A DNA stretch of 64,000 nt from an uncultured delta proteobacterium (lineage in GTDB: Bacteria > Desulfobacterota > Desulfovibrionia > Desulfovibrionales > Desulfovibrionaceae). Both the position numbers and the translations under genes were made by a program. Under the pieces are notes generated by a model that was given only the letters and a program-made list of their open reading frames with translations, had not been told where the DNA came from and did not search any database. Positions 44,474-53,679 of the stretch are shown here, piece after piece. The stretch is from NCBI GenBank assembly GCA_903843965.1, contig CAIMRY010000006.1:62001-126000 (forward strand), read 5' to 3'. Every line of letters starts with the position of its first letter. Position 1 is the first letter of the stretch.

Positions 44474-44567
44474 GCCCAGGGGGGCCGGTCGTCTGTTGCC
44501 TGCTGCGTGTCGGATCTGTGGATGTTCGATTTTGGATGAAGGTGGATACAACTGGAAGGAGGCCGTC

Positions 44568-47291
44568 ATGCTCAAGTTGAACCTGAAGGTGAATGGGGTT
44601 GCGCGGGCGCTGGTCGTCAACCCCGAGGACAGCCTGGCCGAGGTCCTGCGCGGCCAGCTCATGCTCACCGGCGTCAAGGTCGGCTGCAGCCAGGGCCAGT
44701 GCGGGGCGTGCAGCGTCATCTTGAACGGCAAGGTCGTGCGCTCCTGCGCCACCAAGATGAAGCGCGTGGACGACGGGGCGTGCGTCACCACCATCGAGGG
44801 CATCGGCACGCCGGAGAAGCTGCACCCGCTGCAGCTGGCCTGGATGGTCCACGGCGGCGCCCAGTGCGGCTTCTGCTCGCCGGGGTTCATCGTCTCGGCC
44901 AAGGGGCTTTTGGACGAGAACCAGAGGCCCAGCCGCGAGGACGTGCGCGACTGGTTCCAGGTCCACCGCAACGCCTGCCGCTGCACCGGCTACCAGCAGC
45001 TCACCGACGCCGTGATGGACGCGGCCGCGGTGCTGCGCGGCGAGATGCAGGCCACGGACCTGCAGTTCAAGATCCCGGCCGACGGACGCATCTGGGGCAC
45101 CAGGTACCCCCGGCCCAGCGCCCTGGCCAAGGTCACGGGCACGCTGGACTACGGCGCGGACCTGGGGCTCAAGATGCCGCCGGACACCCTGCACCTGGCC
45201 CTTGTCCAGGCCGAGGTCTCCCACGCCAACATCAAGGGCGTGGACTTTAGCGAGGCGCTGACCATGCCCGGCGTGCACAGCGTGCTGACCCACAAGGACG
45301 TCAAGGGCAAGAACCGCATCACCGGGCTGATCACCTTCCCCACCAACAAGGGCGACGGCTGGGACCGGCCCATTTTGTGCGATGAGAAGGTCTTCCAATA
45401 CGGCGACGCCATCGCCATCGTCTGCGCGGACAGCGAGAAGCATGCCCGCGAGGCCGCAGCCAAGGTCAAGCTGAGCCTGGAGGAGCTGCCCGCCTACATG
45501 AGCGCGCCTGCGGCCATGGCCGAGGACGCCATCGAGATCCACCCCGGCACGCCAAACATCTACTACACCGTGAACCTGGAAAAGGGCCCGGACACCAAGG
45601 ACATCTTCAAGCAGGCCGCCGTGGTGGTGGAGGACGACTTCTACGTGGGCCGCCAGCCGCACATGCCCATCGAGCCGGACGTGGGCTTCGCCTACACCGA
45701 CGAGGAAGGCAGGCTCGTCATCCACTCCAAGTCCATCGGCCTGCACCTGCACCTGTACATGATCGCCCCTGGCCTGGGCGTGGAGCCGGACAAGCTGGTG
45801 CTGGTGCAGAACCCGGCGGGCGGCACCTTCGGCTACAAGTTCAGCCCGACCATGGAGGCGCTGGTGGGCGTGGCCGCCCTGGCCACGGGCCGGCCCGTGC
45901 ACCTGCGCTACAACTACCACCAGCAGCAGACCTACACCGGCAAGCGCTCGCCCTTCTTCGTCAACCTGAAGCTGGCTGCGGACAAGAGCGGCAAGCTTTT
46001 GGCCATGGAGAGTGACTGGAGCGTGGACCACGGCCCGTACTCCGAGTTCGGCGACCTGTTGACCCTGCGCGGGGTGCAGTTCATCGGCGCGGGCTACGAC
46101 ATCCCGGCCATCCGGGGCGAGGGCCGCACCGTGTGCACCAACCACGCCTGGGGCTCGGCCTTCCGGGCCTATGGCTCGCCGCAGAGCCTGTTCGCCTCCG
46201 AGGTGCTCATGGACGAGCTGGCCGAAAAGCTCGGCCTGGACCCCCTGGAGCTGCGTTATGTGAACTGCTACCGCAAGGGCGCGACCACGCCCACGGGCCA
46301 GGACCCCGAGGTCTACAGCCTGCCGGAGATGATCAACCTGTTGCGGCCCAAGTACACAGCCGCGCTGGACAAGGCCAAGAAGGCCAGCACCCCGGCGGTC
46401 AAGCGCGGGGTGGGCATCTCCCTTGGCGTGTATGGCGCGGGGCTCGACGGGCCGGACAGCTCCGAGGTGCACCTGGAGCTGAACCCCGACGGCGGCGCCA
46501 CCGTGTACGCCTGCTGGGAGGACCACGGCCAGGGCGCGGACGCGGGCGCGCTGGGCACCGCCCACGAGGGCCTGCGGCCTCTCGGCATCCCCCCGGACAA
46601 GATCCGCCTGGTGCTGAACGACACGAGCAAGGCCCCGAACACCGGCCCGGCCGGCGGCAGCCGCTCCCAGGTCATGGCGGGCAACGCCATCAAGGCCGGG
46701 TGCGAGCTGCTGGTGGCCTCCATGCGCAAGGCCGACGGAAGCTTCCGCACCTATGACGAGATGACGGCGGAGAAGATTCCGACCCGGATCAGCGGCAAGT
46801 GGACGGCCCCGGCCGTGGCCTGCGACCTGAAGGGCCTGGGCAAGCCGTTCTGCTGCTACATGTACGGCCTGTTCCTGGCCGAGGTGGCGGTGACCACGGC
46901 CACCGGCGAGGTGCAGGTGGAGAAGATGACCCTCGTGGCCGACATCGGCACGGTCAACAACCGCCTGGTGACAGATGGCCAGCTCTATGGCGGCCTGGCC
47001 CAGGGCATCGGCCTGGCGCTGACAGAGGACTTCGAGGACCTGAAGAAGCACAGCACCCTTGCCGGGGCGGGCTTCCCGTACATCAAGCAGATTCCGGACA
47101 ACATGGAGCTCTTGTACGTGGAGACCCCGCGCCCGGACGGACCCTTCGGGGCCTCGGGCATTGGCGAGCTGCCGCTGACCTGCCCGCATGCGGCCATCAT
47201 CAACGCCATCCACAACGCCTGCGGCGTGCGCATCACCCGGCTCCCGGCCCTGCCGGAGAAGGTGCTGGCGGGACTGCAGGCCAAGGGCTAG
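44568..47291 (+). CDS. mop: Molybdenum-containing aldehyde oxidoreductase (xanthine oxidase family)
   Basis: The 907 residues match the length of the Desulfovibrio gigas enzyme, which oxidises aldehydes to acids using molybdopterin cytosine dinucleotide and two [2Fe-2S] clusters. Cysteines 40, 45, 48 and 60 (plant-ferredoxin type) and 100, 103, 137 and 139 lie at the same positions as in that protein. The active-site block GASGIGELPLT supplies the catalytic glutamate (about residue 867, equivalent to Glu869). There is no FAD domain and no signal peptide. The ATG follows GAAGGAGG. It is followed after a terminator by the maturation cluster. Confidence 0.95.
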   Translation: MLKLNLKVNGVARALVVNPEDSLAEVLRGQLMLTGVKVGCSQGQCGACSVILNGKVVRSCATKMKRVDDGACVTTIEGIGTPEKLHPLQLAWMVHGGAQCGFCSPGFIVSAKGLLDENQRPSREDVRDWFQVHRNACRCTGYQQLTDAVMDAAAVLRGEMQATDLQFKIPADGRIWGTRYPRPSALAKVTGTLDYGADLGLKMPPDTLHLALVQAEVSHANIKGVDFSEALTMPGVHSVLTHKDVKGKNRITGLITFPTNKGDGWDRPILCDEKVFQYGDAIAIVCADSEKHAREAAAKVKLSLEELPAYMSAPAAMAEDAIEIHPGTPNIYYTVNLEKGPDTKDIFKQAAVVVEDDFYVGRQPHMPIEPDVGFAYTDEEGRLVIHSKSIGLHLHLYMIAPGLGVEPDKLVLVQNPAGGTFGYKFSPTMEALVGVAALATGRPVHLRYNYHQQQTYTGKRSPFFVNLKLAADKSGKLLAMESDWSVDHGPYSEFGDLLTLRGVQFIGAGYDIPAIRGEGRTVCTNHAWGSAFRAYGSPQSLFASEVLMDELAEKLGLDPLELRYVNCYRKGATTPTGQDPEVYSLPEMINLLRPKYTAALDKAKKASTPAVKRGVGISLGVYGAGLDGPDSSEVHLELNPDGGATVYACWEDHGQGADAGALGTAHEGLRPLGIPPDKIRLVLNDTSKAPNTGPAGGSRSQVMAGNAIKAGCELLVASMRKADGSFRTYDEMTAEKIPTRISGKWTAPAVACDLKGLGKPFCCYMYGLFLAEVAVTTATGEVQVEKMTLVADIGTVNNRLVTDGQLYGGLAQGIGLALTEDFEDLKKHSTLAGAGFPYIKQIPDNMELLYVETPRPDGPFGASGIGELPLTCPHAAIINAIHNACGVRITRLPALPEKVLAGLQAKG

Positions 47292-47322
47292 CAGGCGCGT
47301 CACAGCGCCGGATCGCGGACTG

Positions 47323-47375
47323 AAACGCTGAAAGGGGCGGGCGTGGGACTCTGCCTGCGCCCGCCCTGAGCGTTT
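47323..47375 (+). terminator. Terminator after mop
   Basis: Nested arms AAACGCT/AGCGTTT and GGGGCGGGCG/CGCCCGCCCT form a long hairpin ending in TTTTGG. It separates mop from the next operon, though readthrough is possible. Confidence 0.8.
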
Positions 47376-47416
47376 TGGCCCAGTCCGCAGCGCCCTTGCA
47401 GGGCCGAGGAGGAGCC

Positions 47417-50368
47417 ATGGACCAGCAGACCCTGCGCGACTGGGAGCAGCGCTGCATCCAGGAGGAGCAGCCCTTTTGCCAGGCCGCCTGCCCGCTGCAC
47501 GTGGACGCCCGCGCCATGCTGGACAAGCTGGCCAGGGGCGAGGCCGACGCCGCCCGGCGCATCCTGGAGCGCAGCCTGCCCCTGCCGGGCGTGCTGGGGC
47601 GCATCTGCGAGGCCCCGTGCCAGGCCAGGTGCAAACGGACCGAAGCAGGCGAGCCCCTGGCCATCGGCCAGTTGGAGCGCTTTCTGGTGGCCCACGCCAA
47701 ACCGGGCCCCAGGCCCCTGCGCCTGCCGGGCCGGGGCTTGCATGCCGAGATATTTGGCCGGGGCCTGGCCGCCCTGACCTGCGCCTGGGACCTGCTGAAA
47801 AAGGGCCATGACGTGACCCTGCGCACTCTCGGCAAGCCTTTGGGCCAGCCCCTGGGCGGGGCGCTTCTGGATCGCGCGGACCCGGCCCTGATGGCGGCCC
47901 TGGCGCGGGAGCTGGACACCCTCGCGGCCCTGGGTCTGGTTGTGGACAACACGGCGTACGACGTTGACAGCTCTGGCGCTGTTCCCAAGGATAGCGCACT
48001 CCCCGCCGCCAACTATTCTGCTGCAGGCATTCCTCTCGACGGCGCATTGCTGCGGCTGCTGGCCGCTGCCCTGGCCGGAAATCAAGCCGGAGATCAGGCC
48101 GAAAATATGGCCGAAAATCAGCCCGTGGCCCGGGCCGTGTTCCTGGAATGGGGCTGGTCCACCGGGACCGACGCCGTGTACCCGCCGCGCGCGGCTGTGG
48201 ACCCCGTGACCCTGGCGGGCGCTGTGCCTGGGCTGTTCCTCGGCATGTTCCTGGGCGGCTGGCCCGACGCGGACGGGCGTTTCTCCGCCATCCAGGCTGC
48301 GGCGGACGGCCGCCGGGCCGCCTCGTCCATGGACCGCCAGCTCACCGGGGCCTCGCTCACGGCCTCGCGGGAGCGCGAAGGGGCCGTGGACACGCGGCTG
48401 TTCACCAGCCTGGAGGGAGTGCAGCCGCTGCCGCGCGTGCAGCCCGCCGGAGCGCAATACGACTCCGGCGAGGCCAGCCGCGAAGCGGACCGCTGCCTGC
48501 GCTGCCAGTGCCTGGAATGCGTGAAGGTCTGCACATACCTGGAGCATTTCAAGGGTTATCCCAAGCTGTACGCCCGGCAGATCTACAACAACGCGGCCAT
48601 TGTCAAGGGCCAGCATTTGTCCAACCCGCTGGTGAACGCCTGCAGCCTGTGCGGGCTGTGCGGCCGGGTCTGCCCCGAGGGCTTCGAGATGGCCGAGCTG
48701 TGCCTCACGGCCCGGCGCGAGATGGTGGCCGCCGGGACCATGCCGCCCTCGGCCCACGAGTTCGCCCTGGAGGACATGGCGGCGGCCAGCGGGCCGGAGT
48801 GCGCGCTGCTGCGGCCCGACCCGGCAATGCCCGCAGGCGGGAGCGCCGCGCACCTGTTCTTCCCAGGTTGCCAGCTGGCGGCCTCGCACCCGCAGCACGT
48901 GCGCTCGGTTTACAACCTGCTGCGGGCGCAGCTCACCGGCGGCGTGGGGCTGATGCTGCGCTGCTGCGGCATCCCGGCCAACTGGGCCGGGCGCGAGGAC
49001 CTCTTCGCCAGCGCCCTGACTGCGTTGCGCGCGGACTGGGAGGCCCTGGGCCAACCCCGGATCATCGCCGCCTGCGCCGGGTGCCTGTCCGTGCTGCGGG
49101 ACTTCGCGCCGGACATCCCGGCCGAGTCCCTGTGGGAGACACTGGCCCGGCTTGCGCTGCCGCCCCGGCCCGCAGGGCCCCTTCCCGGCCCCCTGGCCCT
49201 GCACGACCCCTGCACCGCCCGCAGCAACGCGCCCTTCCGCCTGGCCAGCCGGGCCCTGGCCGCGCGCCTGGGGCTGGACCTGCGGGAGCTGGCCCTGTCC
49301 GGCGAACTCACGGAATGCTGCGGCTTCGGCGGGCTCATGAGCGCGGCCAAAGCACCCCTGGGCCGCGAGGTGGCGGCGCGCCGGGCCGGACGTTCGCCGC
49401 TCGACTACGTGGCCACCTGCGCCATGTGTCGCGACCGGCTGGCCGCCGAGGGCAAGCGCGCCTGGCATTTGCTTGATTTCGTGTTCCCCGGCCAGACGCC
49501 GGAGTCCGCCCTGCAACCCGGCCCCGGCCCCTCGGCCCGGCGGGAGGCCCGCGCCCGGCTGAAGCGCGAGCTGCTCAGCGAGCTTTGGGGCGAATTCTGG
49601 GGCGAGTCGCCAGAAGATGTGACGGAGGGCGCGGAGACGCACGCGGTGGAGGGGCAGGGCGCGTCAGCAATTTTGGAAAGGGGCATTCCGGCGCTGACCA
49701 GTCCGACATGGGCCAATCCGGCGCTGGCCATTCCGGCGGACATCCTGGCGCGGCTGGAGGAGCGGCGCATCCTGGCCTCGGACCTGCGTCAGGCCGTGCG
49801 CGAAGCCGAGGCCTCGGGCCGCTGGTTCGCGGACGCCGCCACCGGGCGCAGGCTGGCGGCCTTCCGGCCCCGGCGCGTCACCTTCTGGGCGCAGTACCGG
49901 CCCCAGGGCGCAGGCTTTGTGCTGGAAAACGGCTGGAGCCACCGCATGGTGGTGCCCGGCCTGCCCGGCCCAGCGGGCGACGGCGCGCAGAGCGGATCGG
50001 AAACCCTGCGTCACTCGGCCACGGTGCAGCGCGCGGACCAGACCTATCTGCCCGAGGACGGGGCCTGGGCCTGCGCCTGTTCCGGTCCGGCGTCCACAGG
50101 GCCGTCCGGCCCGGCTTTACCAGCGGCGTCAGAACCGGTTTCGCCTGGGACGTCGGCATCGGGTTCTTCCTTGGAGCCCTCCTCGCCACCCTCGTCAGCA
50201 CCATCATCCCCGCCGACCCTGGCCGCGCGCGCGGTGGACGTGACCTACCTGGGCAGCGTGTTCACCATTTCGCTTCTGACCTGCCCGGCCTGCGGCCTGC
50301 CGCTGGTGCCGGAGGCGCTGGCCCTGGGCCGCATGGCCGAGGTGGAGCAGCTGCTGGAGGACAAGTGA
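47417..50368 (+). CDS. Fused redox protein: GltD-like / dicluster ferredoxin / CCG domain / zinc-ribbon tail
   Basis: The 983 residues contain, in order: a GltD-like cysteine domain (FCQAACPLHVD, GRICEAPCQARCKR, residues 20-75); a degenerate FAD/NAD region; a two-cluster ferredoxin (CLRCQCLECVKVC, CSLCGLCGRVCPEGF, about 355-420); a CCG (heterodisulfide-reductase B-like) module (FFPGCQLA, LRCCGIPANW, CCGFGGLM, CAMCRDR, 470-690); and a C-terminal part (about 780-983) ending in a CPACGLPLVP zinc ribbon. From memory, in other Desulfovibrio genomes the last part is a separate small redox protein (DVU1557) behind DVU1558, so this would be a fusion. It contains Ser/Pro-rich and Asn/Ala inserts. It probably feeds or takes electrons in cofactor maturation with Mop. 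Confidence 0.8.
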   Translation: MDQQTLRDWEQRCIQEEQPFCQAACPLHVDARAMLDKLARGEADAARRILERSLPLPGVLGRICEAPCQARCKRTEAGEPLAIGQLERFLVAHAKPGPRPLRLPGRGLHAEIFGRGLAALTCAWDLLKKGHDVTLRTLGKPLGQPLGGALLDRADPALMAALARELDTLAALGLVVDNTAYDVDSSGAVPKDSALPAANYSAAGIPLDGALLRLLAAALAGNQAGDQAENMAENQPVARAVFLEWGWSTGTDAVYPPRAAVDPVTLAGAVPGLFLGMFLGGWPDADGRFSAIQAAADGRRAASSMDRQLTGASLTASREREGAVDTRLFTSLEGVQPLPRVQPAGAQYDSGEASREADRCLRCQCLECVKVCTYLEHFKGYPKLYARQIYNNAAIVKGQHLSNPLVNACSLCGLCGRVCPEGFEMAELCLTARREMVAAGTMPPSAHEFALEDMAAASGPECALLRPDPAMPAGGSAAHLFFPGCQLAASHPQHVRSVYNLLRAQLTGGVGLMLRCCGIPANWAGREDLFASALTALRADWEALGQPRIIAACAGCLSVLRDFAPDIPAESLWETLARLALPPRPAGPLPGPLALHDPCTARSNAPFRLASRALAARLGLDLRELALSGELTECCGFGGLMSAAKAPLGREVAARRAGRSPLDYVATCAMCRDRLAAEGKRAWHLLDFVFPGQTPESALQPGPGPSARREARARLKRELLSELWGEFWGESPEDVTEGAETHAVEGQGASAILERGIPALTSPTWANPALAIPADILARLEERRILASDLRQAVREAEASGRWFADAATGRRLAAFRPRRVTFWAQYRPQGAGFVLENGWSHRMVVPGLPGPAGDGAQSGSETLRHSATVQRADQTYLPEDGAWACACSGPASTGPSGPALPAASEPVSPGTSASGSSLEPSSPPSSAPSSPPTLAARAVDVTYLGSVFTISLLTCPACGLPLVPEALALGRMAEVEQLLEDK

Positions 50369-51306
50369 GCGCGGCTTTCGTCGAAACTGGCGTCCAAACG
50401 GTCGTCCAAACTGGCGTCGAAACTGCGACGCAAGCTGGCGTTGAAACCGTGGTTGAAACTGGCGTTGAAACTGCGCTTGATGCGTCGCATGATGCGTCGC
50501 TTGAAGCCTCGCTTGAAGCCTCGCTTGAAGCCTCGGTTGAAGCTGGGGTTGAAACGGATGTTGAAATTGGCGCTGCCCAGGCCGCAGGCCCGTCACAGCC
50601 GCTGTACGCGCGGGCGGACTTCCGCCGCGTGGCCGGGGAGGCCCTGCGCCCCGGCGGGCTGGCGCTGACATGTCGGGCGCTGGGACTGGCCGCGCTGCCG
50701 CAGAACGCCCTGGTGGCGGACCTTGGCTGCGGTCCAGGGGCCACGGCGCGGCTGCTGGCCCGGGCTGGGCACCGGGTGCTGGCCCTGGACCTTTCCGATG
50801 CAAGCCTGGCCGTTGCCCAGGGGCCGGGCGTCACGGCAATTTGCGCCAGCGGGCACCGGTTGCCCCTGGCCTCCGGCTGCCTGGACGCGGTGTTCTGCGA
50901 GTGCGTGCTCTCGGCGGCTGACGCGGCGGACAGCGGTGCAGCAGAAAGCGGCTCGGCGGACAAGATCCTGGCCGAGACCGCGCGCGTGCTCTCGCCCGGC
51001 GGGGTGCTGGTGGTGAGCGATCTGTACCTGCGCGGCTTGGCGGGCGCGCCCGGACTGTCCGCCGCAGGCGCGGCTGGCGGTTGCCTGGCCGGGGCCAGGG
51101 GCCGGGAGGAACTGGAGGCCGGGCTGGCGGCCTGTGGTCTTGCGCTCTTCGTGTTCGAGGATCACAGCCGTCTGCTGGCGGAATTGGCCGGTCGCCTCAT
51201 CTTTGCCGGGATGTCTCCGGCTGGGCTGAGTGACGGGTGCCGGTCCGGCGCGCGGCCCGGCTATTTCCTGTGCCTGGCCCGCAAGACCGCGCCCGGCGCA
51301 CCCTGA
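50365..51306 (+). CDS. trsM: SAM-dependent methyltransferase of the trs cluster
   Basis: The 313 residues show a class I methyltransferase: VADLGCGPGATARLLARAG, LALDLS, then VLSPGGVLVVSDLY. A long N-terminal extension of about 70 residues is made of short repeats (VETGVQT/VETGVET, then DASLEAS) that resemble replication slippage. The GTG start overlaps the previous stop (GTGA). Family relatives in Desulfovibrio are called DVU1556/TrsM. The acceptor is unknown. Given the neighbours it may modify a pterin or sulfur/selenium ligand. Confidence 0.72.
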   Translation: MSAAFVETGVQTVVQTGVETATQAGVETVVETGVETALDASHDASLEASLEASLEASVEAGVETDVEIGAAQAAGPSQPLYARADFRRVAGEALRPGGLALTCRALGLAALPQNALVADLGCGPGATARLLARAGHRVLALDLSDASLAVAQGPGVTAICASGHRLPLASGCLDAVFCECVLSAADAADSGAAESGSADKILAETARVLSPGGVLVVSDLYLRGLAGAPGLSAAGAAGGCLAGARGREELEAGLAACGLALFVFEDHSRLLAELAGRLIFAGMSPAGLSDGCRSGARPGYFLCLARKTAPGAP

Positions 51307-51332
51307 AAGGAGACGCCCTGAAAGGAGACACG
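51306..51332 (+). repeat. Duplicated ribosome-binding segment
   Basis: Two near-identical 15-base units (CCTGAAAGGAGACGC and CCTGAAAGGAGACAC) stand in tandem ahead of the 51333 gene, so two Shine-Dalgarno sequences are present. Confidence 0.75.
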
Positions 51333-51800
51333 ATGGACGAGCACACGCTCCAGGAGATTCTGCCCCTGGCCAAAAAGGGCTACTGCTGCAGCCAGATACT
51401 GGGCCTTTTGGCCCTGCGCGCGCAGGGCCGCGAGAACCCGGAGCTGATCCGGGCCATGGGCGCGTTGTGCCGGGGCTTCGGGGCCTGCGGGGTGCCGGGC
51501 TGCGGCGCCTGCGGCATCATCCCGGGCGGGGCCTGCGTGCTGGGGCTGTACTTCCGCAAGGGCCAGGACAGCGAGACCCAGCTGGACCGCGCAGACCTGG
51601 CCGAGGCCGAGTACGTGGAGTGGTTCGTGGACCGCGCCACCAGCCTGTGCGGCGGCAGCACCTGCGAGGAGATTTTGGGCGAGCCCGGCGGCAGGCCCAA
51701 TGCGGACATCTGCGGCCCGCTGCTGGCTCTGGCCTGGGCCAAGCTGGTGGAGATCGTGGCGGCCTGCGGCCTGGACATCACCGTTGGCCGCGATGGCTGA
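51333..51800 (+). CDS. C-GCAxxG-C-C family redox protein
   Basis: The 155 residues belong to the C_GCAxxG_C_C family: CCSQILGLL, GFGACGVPGCGACGIIPGGA (its G-x-C-G core), then CGGSTCEEILG and ADICGPLL. Clusters of conserved cysteines suggest binding of a metal or iron-sulfur centre. It is known in Desulfovibrio as DVU1555. It overlaps the radical SAM gene by eight bases, so the two are coupled. Function unknown. Confidence 0.78.
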   Translation: MDEHTLQEILPLAKKGYCCSQILGLLALRAQGRENPELIRAMGALCRGFGACGVPGCGACGIIPGGACVLGLYFRKGQDSETQLDRADLAEAEYVEWFVDRATSLCGGSTCEEILGEPGGRPNADICGPLLALAWAKLVEIVAACGLDITVGRDG

Positions 51801-53679
51801 GCCGGAAGCGCCCGCCCGCACCGAGGCCCTGTGCCCGGTCTGCCTGCGGCGGCTGCCCGCCCTGCGCGTGCGCCGTGGCGACGAGGTTTGCCACGAGGTT
51901 TGGCTCACGCGGGTCTGCCCGGAGCACGGCGAGGCCAGCGCGGTCATCTGGCGCGGACAGCCGGATTTCGACTCCTGGCGGCGGCCCAAGACCCCCTCGG
52001 TCCCGCCCGTGGTCCAGACGCGGGCTGGCCAGGGCTGTCCCTTTGACTGCGGCCTGTGCCCGGAGCACGGCCAGCACACCTGCACGGCGGTGGTCGAGGT
52101 CACGGACCGCTGCGACCTGGGCTGCCCGGTGTGCTTCGCCGGTTCCGGACCCGCTTCCGGCTGCGGGACGAACGCACAGGGCTGGGCCCGGTCCGCCTCC
52201 CCGCCGGAGCGATCCCCACGGTCCTGCAACCCGTTTGCCGAGCCTTCGTTTGCCGGGCCCCTGTTGGCCAGTGTTATTTTCATCGAGCCGTCGCCTGCCC
52301 GCAACTTTGCCGACCCAGCACCGGCCTGTTCTCCAGCGATTGTTCCGGCCCTGTCCGACCCTCCGCTGGCCGACCCCACCCTGGACATGCTGGCGCAGCG
52401 CCTGGCCGGGCTGCGGCGCGTGGCGGGCGCGTGCAACCTGCAGCTCTCCGGCGGGGAGCCCACCATGCGCGCGGACCTGCCGGAGATCATCGCCGCAGCG
52501 GCGGGCCTGGGCTTCGGCCTGGTGCAGCTGAACACCAACGGCCTGCGTCTGGGCAGCGAGCCGGGCTATGCGCAGCGGCTGGCCCAGGCCGGGCTGCAGT
52601 CCGTGTTCCTGCAATTCGACGGCCCGGACGAGGCCTGCCGGGTGCTGCGGGGCCGCCCGCTGCTGGCGCACAAGCTGCGCGCCCTGGACGCTTGCGCCGG
52701 GGCCGGGCTGGGAGTGGTGCTGGTGCCCACGCTGCTGCGCGGGGTCAACGAGCGGTTTCTGGGCGCGATCGTGCGGCTGGCCGTGGCGCGCATGCCCGTG
52801 GTGCGCGGTGTGCATTTCCAGCCTGCGGCCAGCTTCGGGCGCTTTCCCGGCCGGATGCGCGAGGCCGACCGCCTGACCCTGCCTGAGGTGCTGACCCTGC
52901 TGGTGGAGCAGAGCGGCGGCCAGCTGCGCGCCCAGGACTTCCACCCGCCGGGCTGCGAGCACGAGCGCTGCTCCTTCAGCGGCCGCTTCGCCATGCTGGA
53001 CGGGCGGCTGACCCCCCTGGCCGGGGGCGGCTGCTGCGAGCCGGGGCCGCTGACGCCCGGCCAAGCATTCGGCCAGCCGTTGGCCCAGGAGTTGGTCCCG
53101 TCATTCGGCCAGGCATCCGGCCAGGCATCCGGCCAGGCATTTGGCCAGGCATCCGGCCAGGCATTTGGCCAGGCATCCGGCCAGACATCGGACCAGACAT
53201 CGGACCAGGCACCCGGCCAAGCATCCGGCCAGATATCCGGCCAGCCTTTCCGACAGACACACGGCCAGACATTCGGCCAGTCGGCAACCCAGCCGCCGGA
53301 CAAATCATCGGACCAGCCGCCGGATCAGCCGTCGGACCAGCCGTCCGGCGAGCCGATTCCCCCGTCCGCAGCCGAAGGGGCGCGCCGGGCCAAAAGCTCC
53401 GTGGCCGTGCAGTGGGCCCCTGCGCCAGCCCAGCCCGCACCGGGCATCCCTGACGCCGCCGGGCGCGACGACTTCGAGCGCTTTCTGGCCGGGCGCGGGG
53501 CGGACAAGCGCCTCAGCATCTCGTGCATGGCCTTCCAGGACGCGCTCACCCTGGACCTGGAGCGGGTGCGCGGCTGCTGCATCCACACCCAGGCCCCGGA
53601 CGGGCGGCTGGTGCCCTTTTGCCTGTACAACCTGACCGCTGCGGACGGCACGGCCCTGTACCGAAGGAGGCGCGGATGA
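51793..53679 (+). CDS. trsS: Radical SAM protein TrsS
   Basis: The 628 residues contain an N-terminal cysteine region (CPVCLRRLPALRVRRGDEVC, CPEHGE, CPFDCGLCPEH), then the radical SAM iron-sulfur motif CDLGCPVC, LQLSGGEPTMRADLPEI and LNTNGLRL. The C-terminal part has further cysteines (CEHERCSFSGRF, GCCIHTQAPDG). Two lineage-specific inserts interrupt it: residues about 118-196 (Ala/Pro-rich, between the CxxxCxxC and the SAM-binding strand) and about 435-545 (GQAS/GQAF tandem repeats). In some species this is a selenoprotein; here no in-frame UGA is seen. The reaction is unknown, probably linked to cofactor or sulfur/selenium modification of molybdenum enzymes. Confidence 0.78.
   Translation: MAEPEAPARTEALCPVCLRRLPALRVRRGDEVCHEVWLTRVCPEHGEASAVIWRGQPDFDSWRRPKTPSVPPVVQTRAGQGCPFDCGLCPEHGQHTCTAVVEVTDRCDLGCPVCFAGSGPASGCGTNAQGWARSASPPERSPRSCNPFAEPSFAGPLLASVIFIEPSPARNFADPAPACSPAIVPALSDPPLADPTLDMLAQRLAGLRRVAGACNLQLSGGEPTMRADLPEIIAAAAGLGFGLVQLNTNGLRLGSEPGYAQRLAQAGLQSVFLQFDGPDEACRVLRGRPLLAHKLRALDACAGAGLGVVLVPTLLRGVNERFLGAIVRLAVARMPVVRGVHFQPAASFGRFPGRMREADRLTLPEVLTLLVEQSGGQLRAQDFHPPGCEHERCSFSGRFAMLDGRLTPLAGGGCCEPGPLTPGQAFGQPLAQELVPSFGQASGQASGQAFGQASGQAFGQASGQTSDQTSDQAPGQASGQISGQPFRQTHGQTFGQSATQPPDKSSDQPPDQPSDQPSGEPIPPSAAEGARRAKSSVAVQWAPAPAQPAPGIPDAAGRDDFERFLAGRGADKRLSISCMAFQDALTLDLERVRGCCIHTQAPDGRLVPFCLYNLTAADGTALYRRRRG
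53107..53265 (+). repeat. 12-bp tandem repeats in trsS
   Basis: Repeated GGCCAGGCATCC/GGCCAGGCATTT units encode GQAS and GQAF. The unit is a multiple of three, so expansion keeps the frame. Decayed copies (GGACCAGACATC, GGCCAGATATCC) follow. Confidence 0.85.

Noticed and set aside
44250-48047. A 1265-codon open frame antisense to mop
   Set aside because: Same GC-bias artefact; mop on the plus strand is certain.
53107-53265. CRISPR-like repeat array
   Set aside because: Units are 12 bases, in frame within trsS, with no spacers and no cas genes.
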